A stretch of 64,000 nt of DNA, taken from NCBI RefSeq assembly GCF_006402735.1, contig NZ_CP017174.1, positions 3,227,001-3,291,000 on the forward strand. Reading direction: 5' to 3'. Of the stretch, positions 17,205 through 25,337 are shown in pieces (position 1 is the first letter of the stretch; each line of letters begins with the position of its first letter). This stretch comes from Myxococcus xanthus (lineage in GTDB: Bacteria; Myxococcota; Myxococcia; Myxococcales; Myxococcaceae). Both the position numbers and the translations under genes were made by a program. The notes below the pieces were generated by a model. It saw nothing but the letters and a program-made list of their open reading frames with translations. It was not told the DNA's origin and made no database searches.

Positions 17205-19173
17205 GGCCGCCGGCCAGGGCCGCGAGGTCCTGGTCCATCTGCGGCACGTCCAGCAGCAACGCGTCCGGGTCGTACTGGAAGTCCGCCTGCTTCAGCTTCA
17301 GCAGCGCCTGCAGGGCGGGCTCCCCCGAGTGGCCACCAAAGGACGCGAAGACGACGCGGCCCCGCTCCAGGTGCAGGTAGCCCTCCAGCGTGTGCTGGCG
17401 CAGGTTGAGCCGGCCACTCTTGTGGCCACCACCCAGCGTGCGCAGCAGCTCACGCGGGGGGAGCTCGTCGAAGCTGCCGCGCACCACGCGCCCCGGGCCG
17501 TTGTGCTGTACCCGGTCGTCGTAGAGGGCCTGCACCGTCTTCGCGATGGCGGGCTTGTCCGCCGGCGACAGCACGTCCGTGGCGCCGGCCATGAGCAGGC
17601 GCTCCCGCGTGCCGTTGTCGGGCTCGCCCACCACCGCGATGGGCAGTCCCGCCGTCTCAGGCGCCGAGCGGGCCTGCGCCAGCAGGTCCATCACGTCCTG
17701 CAGGCCCAGCCGCAGGCTCACCACCAGCACGTCGCAGTCCTGCCGCGCCAGTCCGTCCTGCGCGCCCTCGACGGTGGACAGCGCGTGCGCCACCAGGCCC
17801 TGCTTCAGCACCGCCTCCAGCAGCTCGCCGCGCGCCGTCTCGTCCGGCTCCACCACGAGCACCTGGCGGCCTTCGCTCTCCAGCCGGTGACGCAGCAGCT
17901 CACCGCTCTGGAGCTGGATGACGATGTCCGCCACCACCGGGTCATAGAGCACGCCCGCGTACTTGCGCAGGTGCTCCAGGGCCTGCTCCTTGGGCAGCAC
18001 GCGGCCCAGGGCATTGCCCGGGTTCTTCGTCAGCTCCAGGAAGCTGTCCACCGCGGCGAGGATGCGCGCGCCCAGGGTGATGTCCTCGCCCTTGGCGCCC
18101 TGGGGCGTGCCGGAGCCGTCCCAGGCTTCGTACATCTGCGCGAGGATGGTGTTCGTCTGCGCGGGCAGATGCACCGTCTCGAACATGCGGGTGGGGATGC
18201 GGCAGGCCAGCTTCGCCTGGGCCTTCCACTCCGGATTGACGGCGTTGCTCGCCAGCGAGAAGTGCCGCTCCGCCGGCTTGCCCAGGTCGTGCAAGTAGGC
18301 GGCGATGGACAGCGCGGCCAACTCCTTGTGGGGCATGCCCATGCGCTGGCCCACGATGCCGGCCTGCCGCGCCAGCTGCGCGGAGTGCCCGCGGTGGCGC
18401 TGCCGGTCCTGCTCCAGCAGGCCGACCATGATGCCCAGCGTCTCCACGAAGTCGCTGTCACTGACCAGCCCGCGCGGGCCGCCGGGCTCGCGCCGCTGGG
18501 TGGACGGGCGGACCGCGGGGGTGCCGGTGCTGCTGCCGCGTTGCAGCCGCATCCGCGCGTCCGTCTCCACGCGGAAGCTGTGGCTGAGCCCGCCCCGGTT
18601 GCCCGTGCCCGTCCCGGTGCCGCCGCCCGCGTAGGTGCGCCCGTGCTCCGGTGCGCCCGTGCGGGACGGCGCGGCCGGGGCCTGGCCCTGGGCGTTGGCG
18701 CCTTCCAGCAGCGCGGCGAAGGCGGTGGGGTCGCCGTAGTAGTGCTTGCGGATGGCGGCGGAGATGGCGCTGCGCAGGCCCACGTACGCGTAGACCTCCG
18801 ACATGCCCGTGACGAGGGCAATCTCGTCCATCAGCGACTTGTTCTGCGGCTCGGCGGCGACCACGGAGAGCAGCTTGCGCTCCGGGTCCACCGCCAGCGG
18901 CAGCACGTTCTGCGCCTCGGCCAAGCGCACCGGAAGCCGGTCCAGCACCTCGGTGGCGATGCGCGCCTTCGCCAGCTTGTCCGCGCTGACGAAGCGCGTC
19001 TGGAACTCCGCCGCCAGGAAGCGCAGCAGCGCCGCTTCCTGGAGCAGTCCCAGCTCCACCAGACAATCACCAACCTTGTGGCCGGTGATTTTCTGGTGCT
19101 CCAGGGCCTGTTCCACGGCCCCGGCGTTGACGAGTCCCGCCTCGATGAGGCGCTCTCCCAACCTCTTCGCCAT
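17191..19173 (-). CDS. MshEN / degenerate HD-GYP / receiver-like / DUF4388 fusion protein
   Basis: A 660-residue cytoplasmic signalling protein. Residues about 1-155 match the N-terminal domain of GspE/PilB ATPases (LGERLIEAGLVNAGAVEQALEHQ), known in MshE relatives to bind c-di-GMP. A Gly/Thr/Arg-rich linker follows (about 165-230). An HD-type domain spans about 240-400, with His295-Asp296 in YLHDLGK and DGSGTPQGAKG near 352. A receiver-like segment (about 410-540, VLVVEPDETARG) and a C-terminal DUF4388/PATAN-like domain (about 555-650, GSFDELPPRELLRTLGGG) complete it. The HD-GYP signatures HHE and GYP read MYE and GTP here, so c-di-GMP hydrolysis may be altered or absent. It may bind c-di-GMP through the N-terminal domain instead. 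It lies 8 bp downstream of the YhaM-like gene. Confidence 0.85.
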   Translation of the reverse strand: MAKRLGERLIEAGLVNAGAVEQALEHQKITGHKVGDCLVELGLLQEAALLRFLAAEFQTRFVSADKLAKARIATEVLDRLPVRLAEAQNVLPLAVDPERKLLSVVAAEPQNKSLMDEIALVTGMSEVYAYVGLRSAISAAIRKHYYGDPTAFAALLEGANAQGQAPAAPSRTGAPEHGRTYAGGGTGTGTGNRGGLSHSFRVETDARMRLQRGSSTGTPAVRPSTQRREPGGPRGLVSDSDFVETLGIMVGLLEQDRQRHRGHSAQLARQAGIVGQRMGMPHKELAALSIAAYLHDLGKPAERHFSLASNAVNPEWKAQAKLACRIPTRMFETVHLPAQTNTILAQMYEAWDGSGTPQGAKGEDITLGARILAAVDSFLELTKNPGNALGRVLPKEQALEHLRKYAGVLYDPVVADIVIQLQSGELLRHRLESEGRQVLVVEPDETARGELLEAVLKQGLVAHALSTVEGAQDGLARQDCDVLVVSLRLGLQDVMDLLAQARSAPETAGLPIAVVGEPDNGTRERLLMAGATDVLSPADKPAIAKTVQALYDDRVQHNGPGRVVRGSFDELPPRELLRTLGGGHKSGRLNLRQHTLEGYLHLERGRVVFASFGGHSGEPALQALLKLKQADFQYDPDALLLDVPQMDQDLAALAGGLNAG

Positions 19174-19181
19174 GTGCTGCC

Positions 19182-20648
19182 TCAGCTCTCCGAAGAACCC
19201 TCGCCGCCCTTGTTGCCGGAATCGGGCGATACCGACGTCAGCGCGCTGAACGGCTTGAAGGTCAGCTCCTTGGGCAGCGAACTCGCGTCACGCGGCGGAC
19301 GCTCCTCGCGGGGCGGACGGGGCGGGCGCTCCTCACGCGGACGCTCCTCGCGGGGCGGACGCTCCTCGCGGGGCGGACGCTCCTTGCGCGGCGGCCGTTG
19401 GGCCTGCTCCTGCTGCGGGGCGGCTTCGGCCGGGGTGCCCGGCTGCTGCGGCTTCTCCGCGCGGGCCTTGCGCTTCTCCTCGCGGCCCTTGCGGCGGCCA
19501 CCGCCCTCCACCGGGGCGCGGCCCCGCGAGGTGGGCGAAGGGCCCTTCCACAGCTGGCGCTCGTAGGGGCGCACCACGTCCGTCCACTTGTCGTGCGAGT
19601 CGCGCTGCATGGCCTCCAGCCACGAGGCGATGCGCGCGTCCAGCGACTCCAGCGAGTGGATGATCTGCGCCTCCAGCGTCACCGGCGACTTCGGGCTGCC
19701 GTGCTGCGTGTCGCCGTGCTGGGAGATGACCAGGTGCGTGAGGTGCTGCTCCAGGAGCGGCGGGAAGCCGGGGATGGCCAGCGCCTTCTCGCGCAGCTTC
19801 TGCGCCGTCAGGACGAGGTTGCCCACCAGCCGGCCCTCGTCGGAGGACTCGGAGGCGTCCGCCGCCTTCATCACCTGCTGCAGCAGCGCGCCGGCCAGCA
19901 GCAGGTCGCGGTCCGCCATGGGGTACTGGTCCGCCACGCGGAGCGTCAGCCGCATCACCGACAGGAGGTGCTCCGCCAGTCCGCCACGCCACGCGTGGTG
20001 CGTGCCCCGGGCGCCCTGGGCCACCGGCAGGCCGGCCGCGATCTTCGGGTCGTCCAGGAAGGACAGCAGCAGCTGCTTCACGAAGGTGTCGCCGATGCGC
20101 TCGGTGACCATCTCCCGGATGAGGCCGGCGGCGCGCGCGCCACCCGGGCCCTCGTTGCCACGGGCCTCGCCCTTGTCGGCCTTCTCGGGCTTCTCAGCCT
20201 TGGCTTCCGGGGCGGCCTTGGTCTCCGGAGCGGGCTTCGCCTCGGCGGCGGGCGGGGCCGGGGGCGGCTCGAACTCCTTGGGGTCCAGGGGCTCGGGGTC
20301 CAGGCGCTCCACGGCCTCGACGACAATCTGGGAGCGGCCGTGGAACTGGATGACGTTGCCCTGGACGAGCACGAAGTCGCCCGGCTGGAAGACGGGCTCG
20401 AGCGCGTCGACCTTGTCGAAGATGCGCGCGTCCACCTCGCCACTCTTGTCGACGAGCGTGGCGGCGACGAACACCTTGCCACTGCGGGCGGTCACCTTCT
20501 CCTTCTTGGTGACGCGGAAGACGGTATGGACGCGGTCCTTCTCCCGCAGGTCGGCCGCATACACCTTGCGGACGGTCTCCACGGAACCTTCCTGGGCGGG
20601 GGGCGCGGACTCGGGCACGTTTTCGTTGGTCATTGCGGCGGCGGACAC
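19182..20648 (-). CDS. YhaM-like OB-fold/HD protein with a degenerate HD site
   Basis: Similar in layout to the 3'-5' exoribonuclease YhaM: an N-terminal OB fold (about 30-115, DVHARIF-like strand pattern in GEVDARIFDKV), a Pro/Ala/Glu/Lys linker, and an HD-type domain (about 180-345). HHAWRGGLAEHLLSV (His217, His218), LVISQHGD and SLESLDARI are conserved. The central HD pair, expected as HDIGK, reads Gln257-Gln258 (ALLQQVMKA), so metal-dependent nuclease activity is doubtful. The last ~110 residues are a basic, disordered tail with PPREERP repeats that could bind RNA. GTG 20648 was chosen because GGAG sits five bases upstream; ATG 20633 and GTG 20654 are alternatives. Confidence 0.8.
   Translation of the reverse strand: MSAAAMTNENVPESAPPAQEGSVETVRKVYAADLREKDRVHTVFRVTKKEKVTARSGKVFVAATLVDKSGEVDARIFDKVDALEPVFQPGDFVLVQGNVIQFHGRSQIVVEAVERLDPEPLDPKEFEPPPAPPAAEAKPAPETKAAPEAKAEKPEKADKGEARGNEGPGGARAAGLIREMVTERIGDTFVKQLLLSFLDDPKIAAGLPVAQGARGTHHAWRGGLAEHLLSVMRLTLRVADQYPMADRDLLLAGALLQQVMKAADASESSDEGRLVGNLVLTAQKLREKALAIPGFPPLLEQHLTHLVISQHGDTQHGSPKSPVTLEAQIIHSLESLDARIASWLEAMQRDSHDKWTDVVRPYERQLWKGPSPTSRGRAPVEGGGRRKGREEKRKARAEKPQQPGTPAEAAPQQEQAQRPPRKERPPREERPPREERPREERPPRPPREERPPRDASSLPKELTFKPFSALTSVSPDSGNKGGEGSSES
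19297..19392. repeat. Degenerate 18-bp tandem repeat inside the YhaM-like gene
   Basis: The unit GGACGCTCCTCGCGGGGC occurs at 19297-19314, 19339-19356 and 19357-19374, with a variant at 19375-19392. On the coding (minus) strand it gives the PPREER-type hexapeptides of the disordered tail. Such a repeat can change length by replication slippage without shifting the frame. Confidence 0.85.
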
Positions 20649-20680
20649 TAGCACTCCATCGGCCGCGCGGGTGGACGGCT

Positions 20681-21820
20681 TCAGCTGACTTCCAACGCCA
20701 TCGCGTGGAGGTGCTCGGCCCCATGGGAGCCGGCCAGGGTCGGATGGTCCGGCGGCAGGCCAGGACGGGCCAGCCGGGTGGCGATACGGGCCTCGCCCTC
20801 GCAGGCGGTGGCCACCAGGTCGTCAAAGCCGTCCTGGGGGAGGGGTGGATGGTACCCGGTGACCATCAACCATCCACCGTGGCGCGTCCTGCGAAGCGCG
20901 TGACGCAGCAACTCCACGAATTCCTCGTCGGTCGCCACGGCCAGTGTGTCCAGCAGGACCAGGTCGAAGGTGTCTCGCACCGCACGGAGGACCTGGAGGG
21001 GCTTTCCCGTCTCCACCGTCACCCGGCCCAGCAGGCCGTTGGCCTCCGCGTTCTCCCGCGCCAGGTCCGCGGCGTCCGCGTTGGCGTCGAAGGCGAGGAT
21101 GTGACGGGCGCCATGCACGCCCGCGTGGACGAAGAGCCCACCCACGTTGCAACTGGCGTCCAGCACGCGTGAGCCCTGGGCCATGCGCGCCACGAAGCGG
21201 CGGACCTCGCGCTGGTCATACGCGTAGCCCGTGCCCTGGCCGTACGTGAGGTCCACGGTGAAGCGGGCCCCCATCTCCAGCAGCCGGCACCAGCGGGGTG
21301 GGGTGCCGTACAGGACATGGGGGCGCTGCGTGGGCAGGCCCAGCGCTTTCCGGTGAAGGGTGTCGTTGCGCAGCAGCACCGCGCCCGCGCCCGCCACCTC
21401 CACCAGCGCGCGCGTCAGCTCCTCATGGCGCGCGTCCATGGCACGGGTGAGCGTCTGCACCACGAAGTGCGTGTCGTAGCGGTCCACGATGAGGCCGGGC
21501 AGGCCGTCCCCGTCATCGTTGACGACGCGGCAGAAGCGCGGGTCGTCCACCAGCCGGGCCCGCCGCTCGAAGGCGTGGCGGAGATGGCGCGGGATGAGGC
21601 CCTCCACCGCCTCGTCCGGCTGGCCGAGCCGCCGCACCGCGTAGGACGCCTCTAAATCCACGTCACCCAGGCCCAGCACCGAGCCGTCCTCGTCCCGAAG
21701 CTGTACGGGCTCTCCGGGTTGCGGCGTGCCTTCCATGGAGACGATGTCTTCCCGGCGCAGCCATGGCGCGCCATGGCGCAGTCGGCGGGCGGCGTCGCGG
21801 GACAGATAGGTGCTGAGCAC
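20681..21820 (-). CDS. RlmI-like PUA/methyltransferase-fold protein lacking catalytic motifs
   Basis: A 379-residue protein with the layout of RlmI/RlmK-type 23S rRNA m5C methyltransferases: an N-terminal PUA-like domain (about 1-75), an EEHAD-like region with GDGLPGLIVDRY at about 104-115, and a Rossmann domain with DASCNVGGLFVHA (motif I) preceded by TGYAYDQREVRRFV. In active enzymes motif IV reads DPPxF and motif VI carries the catalytic Cys. Here they read LLDTLAVA (Asp291-Thr292) and MVTGYHPPLP, with no nucleophilic Cys in either. It may be a different-specificity methyltransferase or a non-catalytic RNA-binding relative. It sits 32 bp upstream of the YhaM-like gene on the same strand, so the two may be an RNA-related unit. 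Confidence 0.8.
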   Translation of the reverse strand: MLSTYLSRDAARRLRHGAPWLRREDIVSMEGTPQPGEPVQLRDEDGSVLGLGDVDLEASYAVRRLGQPDEAVEGLIPRHLRHAFERRARLVDDPRFCRVVNDDGDGLPGLIVDRYDTHFVVQTLTRAMDARHEELTRALVEVAGAGAVLLRNDTLHRKALGLPTQRPHVLYGTPPRWCRLLEMGARFTVDLTYGQGTGYAYDQREVRRFVARMAQGSRVLDASCNVGGLFVHAGVHGARHILAFDANADAADLARENAEANGLLGRVTVETGKPLQVLRAVRDTFDLVLLDTLAVATDEEFVELLRHALRRTRHGGWLMVTGYHPPLPQDGFDDLVATACEGEARIATRLARPGLPPDHPTLAGSHGAEHLHAMALEVS

Positions 21821-21978
21821 GATGGGTTCTCCTCTCGCGGCGGCCCGAGGGCACCGGCGCCCGGGGCGTGCTGCCAGGGGAGAACATGGGGTGCTGGCCT
21901 GCGGATGGCTGCCCGTCCCGGAGCGCCACGTCGGGGGGCGGCCGGGCGGGCGGGCCCGTGCGCCGTCGCCCCGTTGGT

Positions 21979-22347
21979 TCAGCCTCCGGTGGGCGCGCGC
22001 TTGAAGGCCTTGGTGGTGACCTGGAAGAGCAGGGTGCTGGCCACCAGCGCCAGGACGATGCCGATGCCGCGCAGCCGCAATTCGTCGCGGAACACCAGGG
22101 ACAGGGCCAGCGCGCTCAGCAGCACCACGGCCGCCACGCGAAGCACCTGTCCCCGCTGCAATGCCCCCGAGCGCGCGGGTTTCGCCTGGGCAAGTACCGG
22201 GATGCTCGCCGCCTTGCGCCAGGTGGTTGCGGTCTCCTCCCGGACTTCGTCCTCCGCGTCCACCAGCCCCTGGACGTAGGCCCGCTCCACATCCAGCAGG
22301 CTGGGGTAGACCAGCTCGCCCTCCGGCGTACGCACGACGTATCCCAT
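21979..22347 (-). CDS. Small two-span membrane protein
   Basis: A 122-residue protein starting at ATG 22347 behind a strong GGGAGGAGGG RBS. The N-terminal half is soluble and acidic (EGELVYPSLLDVERAYVQG). The C-terminal half has two hydrophobic helices, about 75-95 (VAAVVLLSALALSLVF) and 98-114 (IGIVLALVASTLLFQV), separated by a short charged turn. No family was recognised. It lies 22 bp downstream of the FAD-dependent oxidoreductase gene on the same strand... transcription therefore runs from the flavoprotein gene into this one, suggesting an operon. Confidence 0.75.
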   Translation of the reverse strand: MGYVVRTPEGELVYPSLLDVERAYVQGLVDAEDEVREETATTWRKAASIPVLAQAKPARSGALQRGQVLRVAAVVLLSALALSLVFRDELRLRGIGIVLALVASTLLFQVTTKAFKRAPTGG

Positions 22348-22369
22348 GAGCCCTCCTCCCGGCCGTCCG

Positions 22370-23965
22370 TCAGGACAGTTCGGTGGCAATCTGCTCAGCG
22401 ACGCGCAGTCCATCAATGGCGGACGATACGATGCCGCCCGCGTAGCCGCAGCCCTCGCCCGCCGGGTAGAGGCCCTTCATCGTCACCGACTGGAGGTCCT
22501 CGCCGCGGGTGATGCGCACCGGTGACGACGTGCGGCTCTCGATGCCGATGAGCTTGCCCTCCTCGCTGATGAAGCCGCGCATCTTCCGCTCGAAGGTGCG
22601 CAGGGCCTGCTTCAGCGACTCCGTGAGCCGCTCCGGGAAGAGCCGGTTGAGGTCCACGTGCGCCAGGCCGGGGCGGTAGCTGGTGCCGCCCGGGTCCTTC
22701 TTCACGCGCCCGGCCAGGTAGTCCGGAATCGTCTGGGCCGGCGCGTAGAAGCGGCCTCCGCCCAGCTCATACGCCTTGCTCTCCCAGTGGCGCTGGAACT
22801 CCAGGCCCGCCAGTGGCCCGCGGAAGCCCTCGCGCTCGAAGTCCGCCACGGACACGGACACGACGATGCCCGCGTTGGCGTAGCGCGCGTTGCGCCGCGA
22901 GTTGCTCATGCCGTTGGTGCACTGGAGCCCGTCCTGCGTGGGCGTGGGCACCACGATGCCGCCGGGGCACATGCAGAACGAGTAGACGCCGCGCACCTCG
23001 CCGTCCACCTCCAGGTTCTCCGCCAGCTTGTAGTCGGCCGGAGGCAGGCGCGGATTCTTCGCGGCGCTGCCGTACTGGATGCCGTTGATGAGCGCCTGCG
23101 GGTGCTCGGCGCGGAAGCCCAGGGCGAAGGGCTTGGCCTCCACGAGCACCCGGCCGTCGGCGGCGAAGCGCTCGTACAGCTCGCGCGCGGAGTTGCCGGG
23201 GGCCAGGATGACGCGGTTGCTCTCCAGCGTGCGGCCGTCGGACAGCTTCACGCCCGCGATGTGGCCGTCCTTGTAGAGCAGGTCGTCCACGCGCGTGCTG
23301 AAGTGGACCTCGCAGCCACCAGCGATGAGCTCCTCGCGCAGCTTCGCCACCGCGCCGGGCAGCAGGTCCGAGCCGATGTGCGGCTTGCCCTCGACGAGGA
23401 TGTTGTCCGGCGCGCCATAGCGGGCGAAGGCCTCGATGACCTTGCGCACCATGGGGTGGTTGATGCGCGTGGACAGCTTGCCGTCCGTGTACGCGCCCGC
23501 GCCGCCCTCGCCGAAGTTCATGTTGCTTTCGGGGTCCAGCGTCCCGTCGCGCATGAGCTTGGCCACGTCCTTGCGGCGCGACACCACCTCGCGGCCCCGC
23601 TCCAGCAGGATGCTGCGCACGCCGCGCTCCAGCAGGCCCAGCGCGGCGAAGAGCCCCGCGGGGCCCGTGCCGATGATGATGGGCCACTGCTCCGGCGCCT
23701 TCACCGGGGCCAGGGGCTCGGGCGGCGGGGGCGCCTCACCCACGTCGGGGGGCAGCTTCGCGGGCTTCTTGCCCCGGGCCAGCTCCACCTCCAGCGTGTA
23801 GATGTAGCGCGGGCTGCCCTTCTTCCGCGCGTCCAGCACGGAGCGCACCACCCGCACGGACGCGAGGTCGGAGCGGGTGACGCCCAGCTTCTCCGCGGCG
23901 CGTTGACCGAGCAGCTCCTCCGGCTCGTCCAGCCACAGCCCGATGTTGTTCACCCGATACGCCAT
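22370..23965 (-). CDS. FAD-dependent dehydrogenase (COG2509-type flavoprotein)
   Basis: A 531-residue flavoprotein. After an N-terminal domain of about 90 residues (MAYRVNNIGLWLDEP start; basic SVLDARKKGSPRYIYT) comes a dinucleotide-binding motif WPIIIGTGPAGLFAALGL, then MNFGEGGAGAYTDGKLSTRI, typical of this family. The C-terminus has YPAGEGCGYAGGIVSSAIDGLRVAEQI, the FAD-binding GD-like end motif. Relatives are annotated as uncharacterised FAD-dependent dehydrogenases; the substrate is unknown. The frame stays open upstream, but ATG 23965 has an AGGAG RBS and matches the family's N-terminus. The gene is followed after 13-22 bp by the small membrane protein. Confidence 0.88.
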   Translation of the reverse strand: MAYRVNNIGLWLDEPEELLGQRAAEKLGVTRSDLASVRVVRSVLDARKKGSPRYIYTLEVELARGKKPAKLPPDVGEAPPPPEPLAPVKAPEQWPIIIGTGPAGLFAALGLLERGVRSILLERGREVVSRRKDVAKLMRDGTLDPESNMNFGEGGAGAYTDGKLSTRINHPMVRKVIEAFARYGAPDNILVEGKPHIGSDLLPGAVAKLREELIAGGCEVHFSTRVDDLLYKDGHIAGVKLSDGRTLESNRVILAPGNSARELYERFAADGRVLVEAKPFALGFRAEHPQALINGIQYGSAAKNPRLPPADYKLAENLEVDGEVRGVYSFCMCPGGIVVPTPTQDGLQCTNGMSNSRRNARYANAGIVVSVSVADFEREGFRGPLAGLEFQRHWESKAYELGGGRFYAPAQTIPDYLAGRVKKDPGGTSYRPGLAHVDLNRLFPERLTESLKQALRTFERKMRGFISEEGKLIGIESRTSSPVRITRGEDLQSVTMKGLYPAGEGCGYAGGIVSSAIDGLRVAEQIATELS

Positions 23966-24267
23966 TGCATCCGCTCCTGGTGGGGCGCGTATCTCGCCGC
24001 CCCGTTGAAAGATTGCAAGCCCTTGAAATCCGGGTGCGAACCCGCTGATGCACCCCCCCACGCCAATCCCCCGTACCGCCGAGGACTGCGCAACCGCGTT
24101 CGCACTGCCCTCCAGGGCCGTTCGGGGCCCTGGTCTACTTCAACCCTTGGGAAATGTTGAGGAATCCGTTTGGAAGAGAACGGCTGGCACGGGGGTTGAA
24201 GCAGGGCCGTACCGTGATTAGGCGGCGTCGCTCCTTCCCGGCCGCTTTCTTGATGGAGGCACTGACC
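23966..24267. other. Divergent intergenic region with a sigma-54-like promoter
   Basis: About 300 bp between the flavoprotein start and a small plus-strand gene, with no convincing coding sequence. It must hold promoters for both. The only motif I can point to is a sigma-54-like sequence at 24184-24200, listed separately. Confidence 0.6.
24184..24200 (+). promoter_or_regulatory. Possible sigma-54 (-24/-12) promoter
   Basis: CTGGCACGGGGGTTGAA matches the sigma-54 consensus TGGCAC-N5-TTGC well at -24 (GG at 24186-24187), with the correct 10-base spacing to 24198-24199. The -12 dinucleotide is GA instead of GC. It would start transcription near 24211, about 57 bases before the small gene. Myxobacteria use many sigma-54 promoters, but the -12 mismatch keeps this tentative. 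Confidence 0.35.
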
Positions 24268-24471
24268 TTGAGCACCGATCAAAAGGGCACCCGGATCCTG
24301 GCGCGCACGTTCTTCAACCAACTGCGCGCGAGCGGCTACACCCCGCACCAGGTGATTGGCATCGCGACGGAGCTGCTCGAACTGGTGACGACGGACATCA
24401 AGGAGGGCGACAAGGCGACGGCCGTCCAGGCGGCGCAGGAGCAGGCCCCGGAGCTTCGCCCGCACGCATGA
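24268..24471 (+). CDS. Small protein of 67 residues, unknown function
   Basis: The likely start is TTG 24268, eight bases after a clear GGAGG RBS (24255-24259), giving a 67-residue protein beginning MSTDQKGTRILARTFF. An ATG at 24253 is an in-frame alternative that overlaps the RBS. The sequence is soluble and helical: FFNQLRASGYTPHQVIGIATELLELVTTDI. Its length and helical look suggest a small regulator or adaptor, but no family was recognised. The gene is followed by a strong rho-independent terminator at 24563, supporting it as a monocistronic unit, and preceded by a possible sigma-54 promoter. Confidence 0.7.
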   Translation: MSTDQKGTRILARTFFNQLRASGYTPHQVIGIATELLELVTTDIKEGDKATAVQAAQEQAPELRPHA

Positions 24472-24562
24472 GGTGCTCAGCGGGTTCTCCCCGCGGGCGC
24501 GCGGGCTCCGGACGGGTTTCCGGGGCGCCCGCCCGCGAGTGGAGGCAGCGAGGTGGTGAAAG

Positions 24563-24590
24563 GACCGGCCCTGGCCGGTCTTTTCGTTTC
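24563..24590 (+). terminator. Rho-independent terminator
   Basis: GACCGGCC-CT-GGCCGGTC (24563-24580) is a perfect hairpin followed by TTTTCGTTT. It ends the small plus-strand gene. The opposite side reads CTTTC, so it may also slow transcripts from the DgkA-like gene, which ends at 24605. Confidence 0.85.
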
Positions 24591-24604
24591 GACTGATTGA
24601 GGAG

Positions 24605-25258
24605 TCAGGCGCGGGGGGCCCGCTGCTCCCGCCTCCGCTGGTACGCAGCCGCGCCGGCAATAAAGAGCAGACCCGCGGTGAGAGCGCTGAAGACGCTGCT
24701 GGCTGTCTGCGTGGCCTGGAGCGCCATCAGCACGCCGCCCGCGGTGAATGCGGCCACATCCACCCACGCGGGACGGCGCTGCGGCAGCACCAGCACCAAG
24801 ATGCAGGCCGTCAGCGGCAGACCCAGCGCCACCTGGCGGACGATGGCGTCGGTGCTCGTGCGCACCGTGTCCCAGTTGTGCACCAGGATGGCGGCGAAGA
24901 TGACCACCGTGCCCAGCGCGAGCACCAGCACGCCCGCGGCGGCCGCGTCCTTGGCCAGCCGGGCCTTCTCGTCGAACTGCTGGACGGCCAGGTCCACCAG
25001 GTGCTCCAGCGCGCTGTTGAGGATTTCGGCGAAGAAGATGAGGAGGACGCAGAAGATGAGCGTCACCTTCTCCGCGAGCCCCAGCGCGATGCCGCTGCCC
25101 ACCAGCCCCACCAGCACGGCGGCGATGAGGTGGACGCGCATGTTGCGCTGGTAGATGACGGTGTGGATGAGCCCTGCCCACGCGTGACCGAAGGAGGCGA
25201 GCAGCCCCGAACCGTGACGGGGAGGGAAGGACGCGGGTGGCCGAGGAGGTGCGTTCAT
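24605..25258 (-). CDS. DgkA-type diacylglycerol/undecaprenol kinase with extra membrane spans
   Basis: A 217-residue membrane protein. The N-terminal ~130 residues carry the prokaryotic diacylglycerol kinase signature: NMRVHLIAA, then FFAEILNSALEHLVDLAVQQ (the E-x3-N-S-x2-E core), then RLAKDAAAAGVLV. Enzymes of this family phosphorylate diacylglycerol or undecaprenol to recycle lipids at the inner membrane. The usual length is about 120 residues. Here about 80 C-terminal residues add further hydrophobic helices (about 140-158 LGLPLTACILVLVLP and 168-200). The role of the extension is unknown. It diverges from the secreted amidase gene with an 79-bp gap. Confidence 0.88.
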   Translation of the reverse strand: MNAPPRPPASFPPRHGSGLLASFGHAWAGLIHTVIYQRNMRVHLIAAVLVGLVGSGIALGLAEKVTLIFCVLLIFFAEILNSALEHLVDLAVQQFDEKARLAKDAAAAGVLVLALGTVVIFAAILVHNWDTVRTSTDAIVRQVALGLPLTACILVLVLPQRRPAWVDVAAFTAGGVLMALQATQTASSVFSALTAGLLFIAGAAAYQRRREQRAPRA

Positions 25259-25337
25259 CGATGGCGAAAGCGCGGGGGGAGGCTAACACCCGCGGGACGG
25301 ATTGCCCCTTCGTCGTGAAGGGGTATGGTCCGACCCT

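Noticed and set aside
17329-19566. Long plus-strand open frame opposite the signalling fusion and YhaM-like genes
   Set aside because: Antisense to two genes with clear domains; composition is that of a shadow frame.
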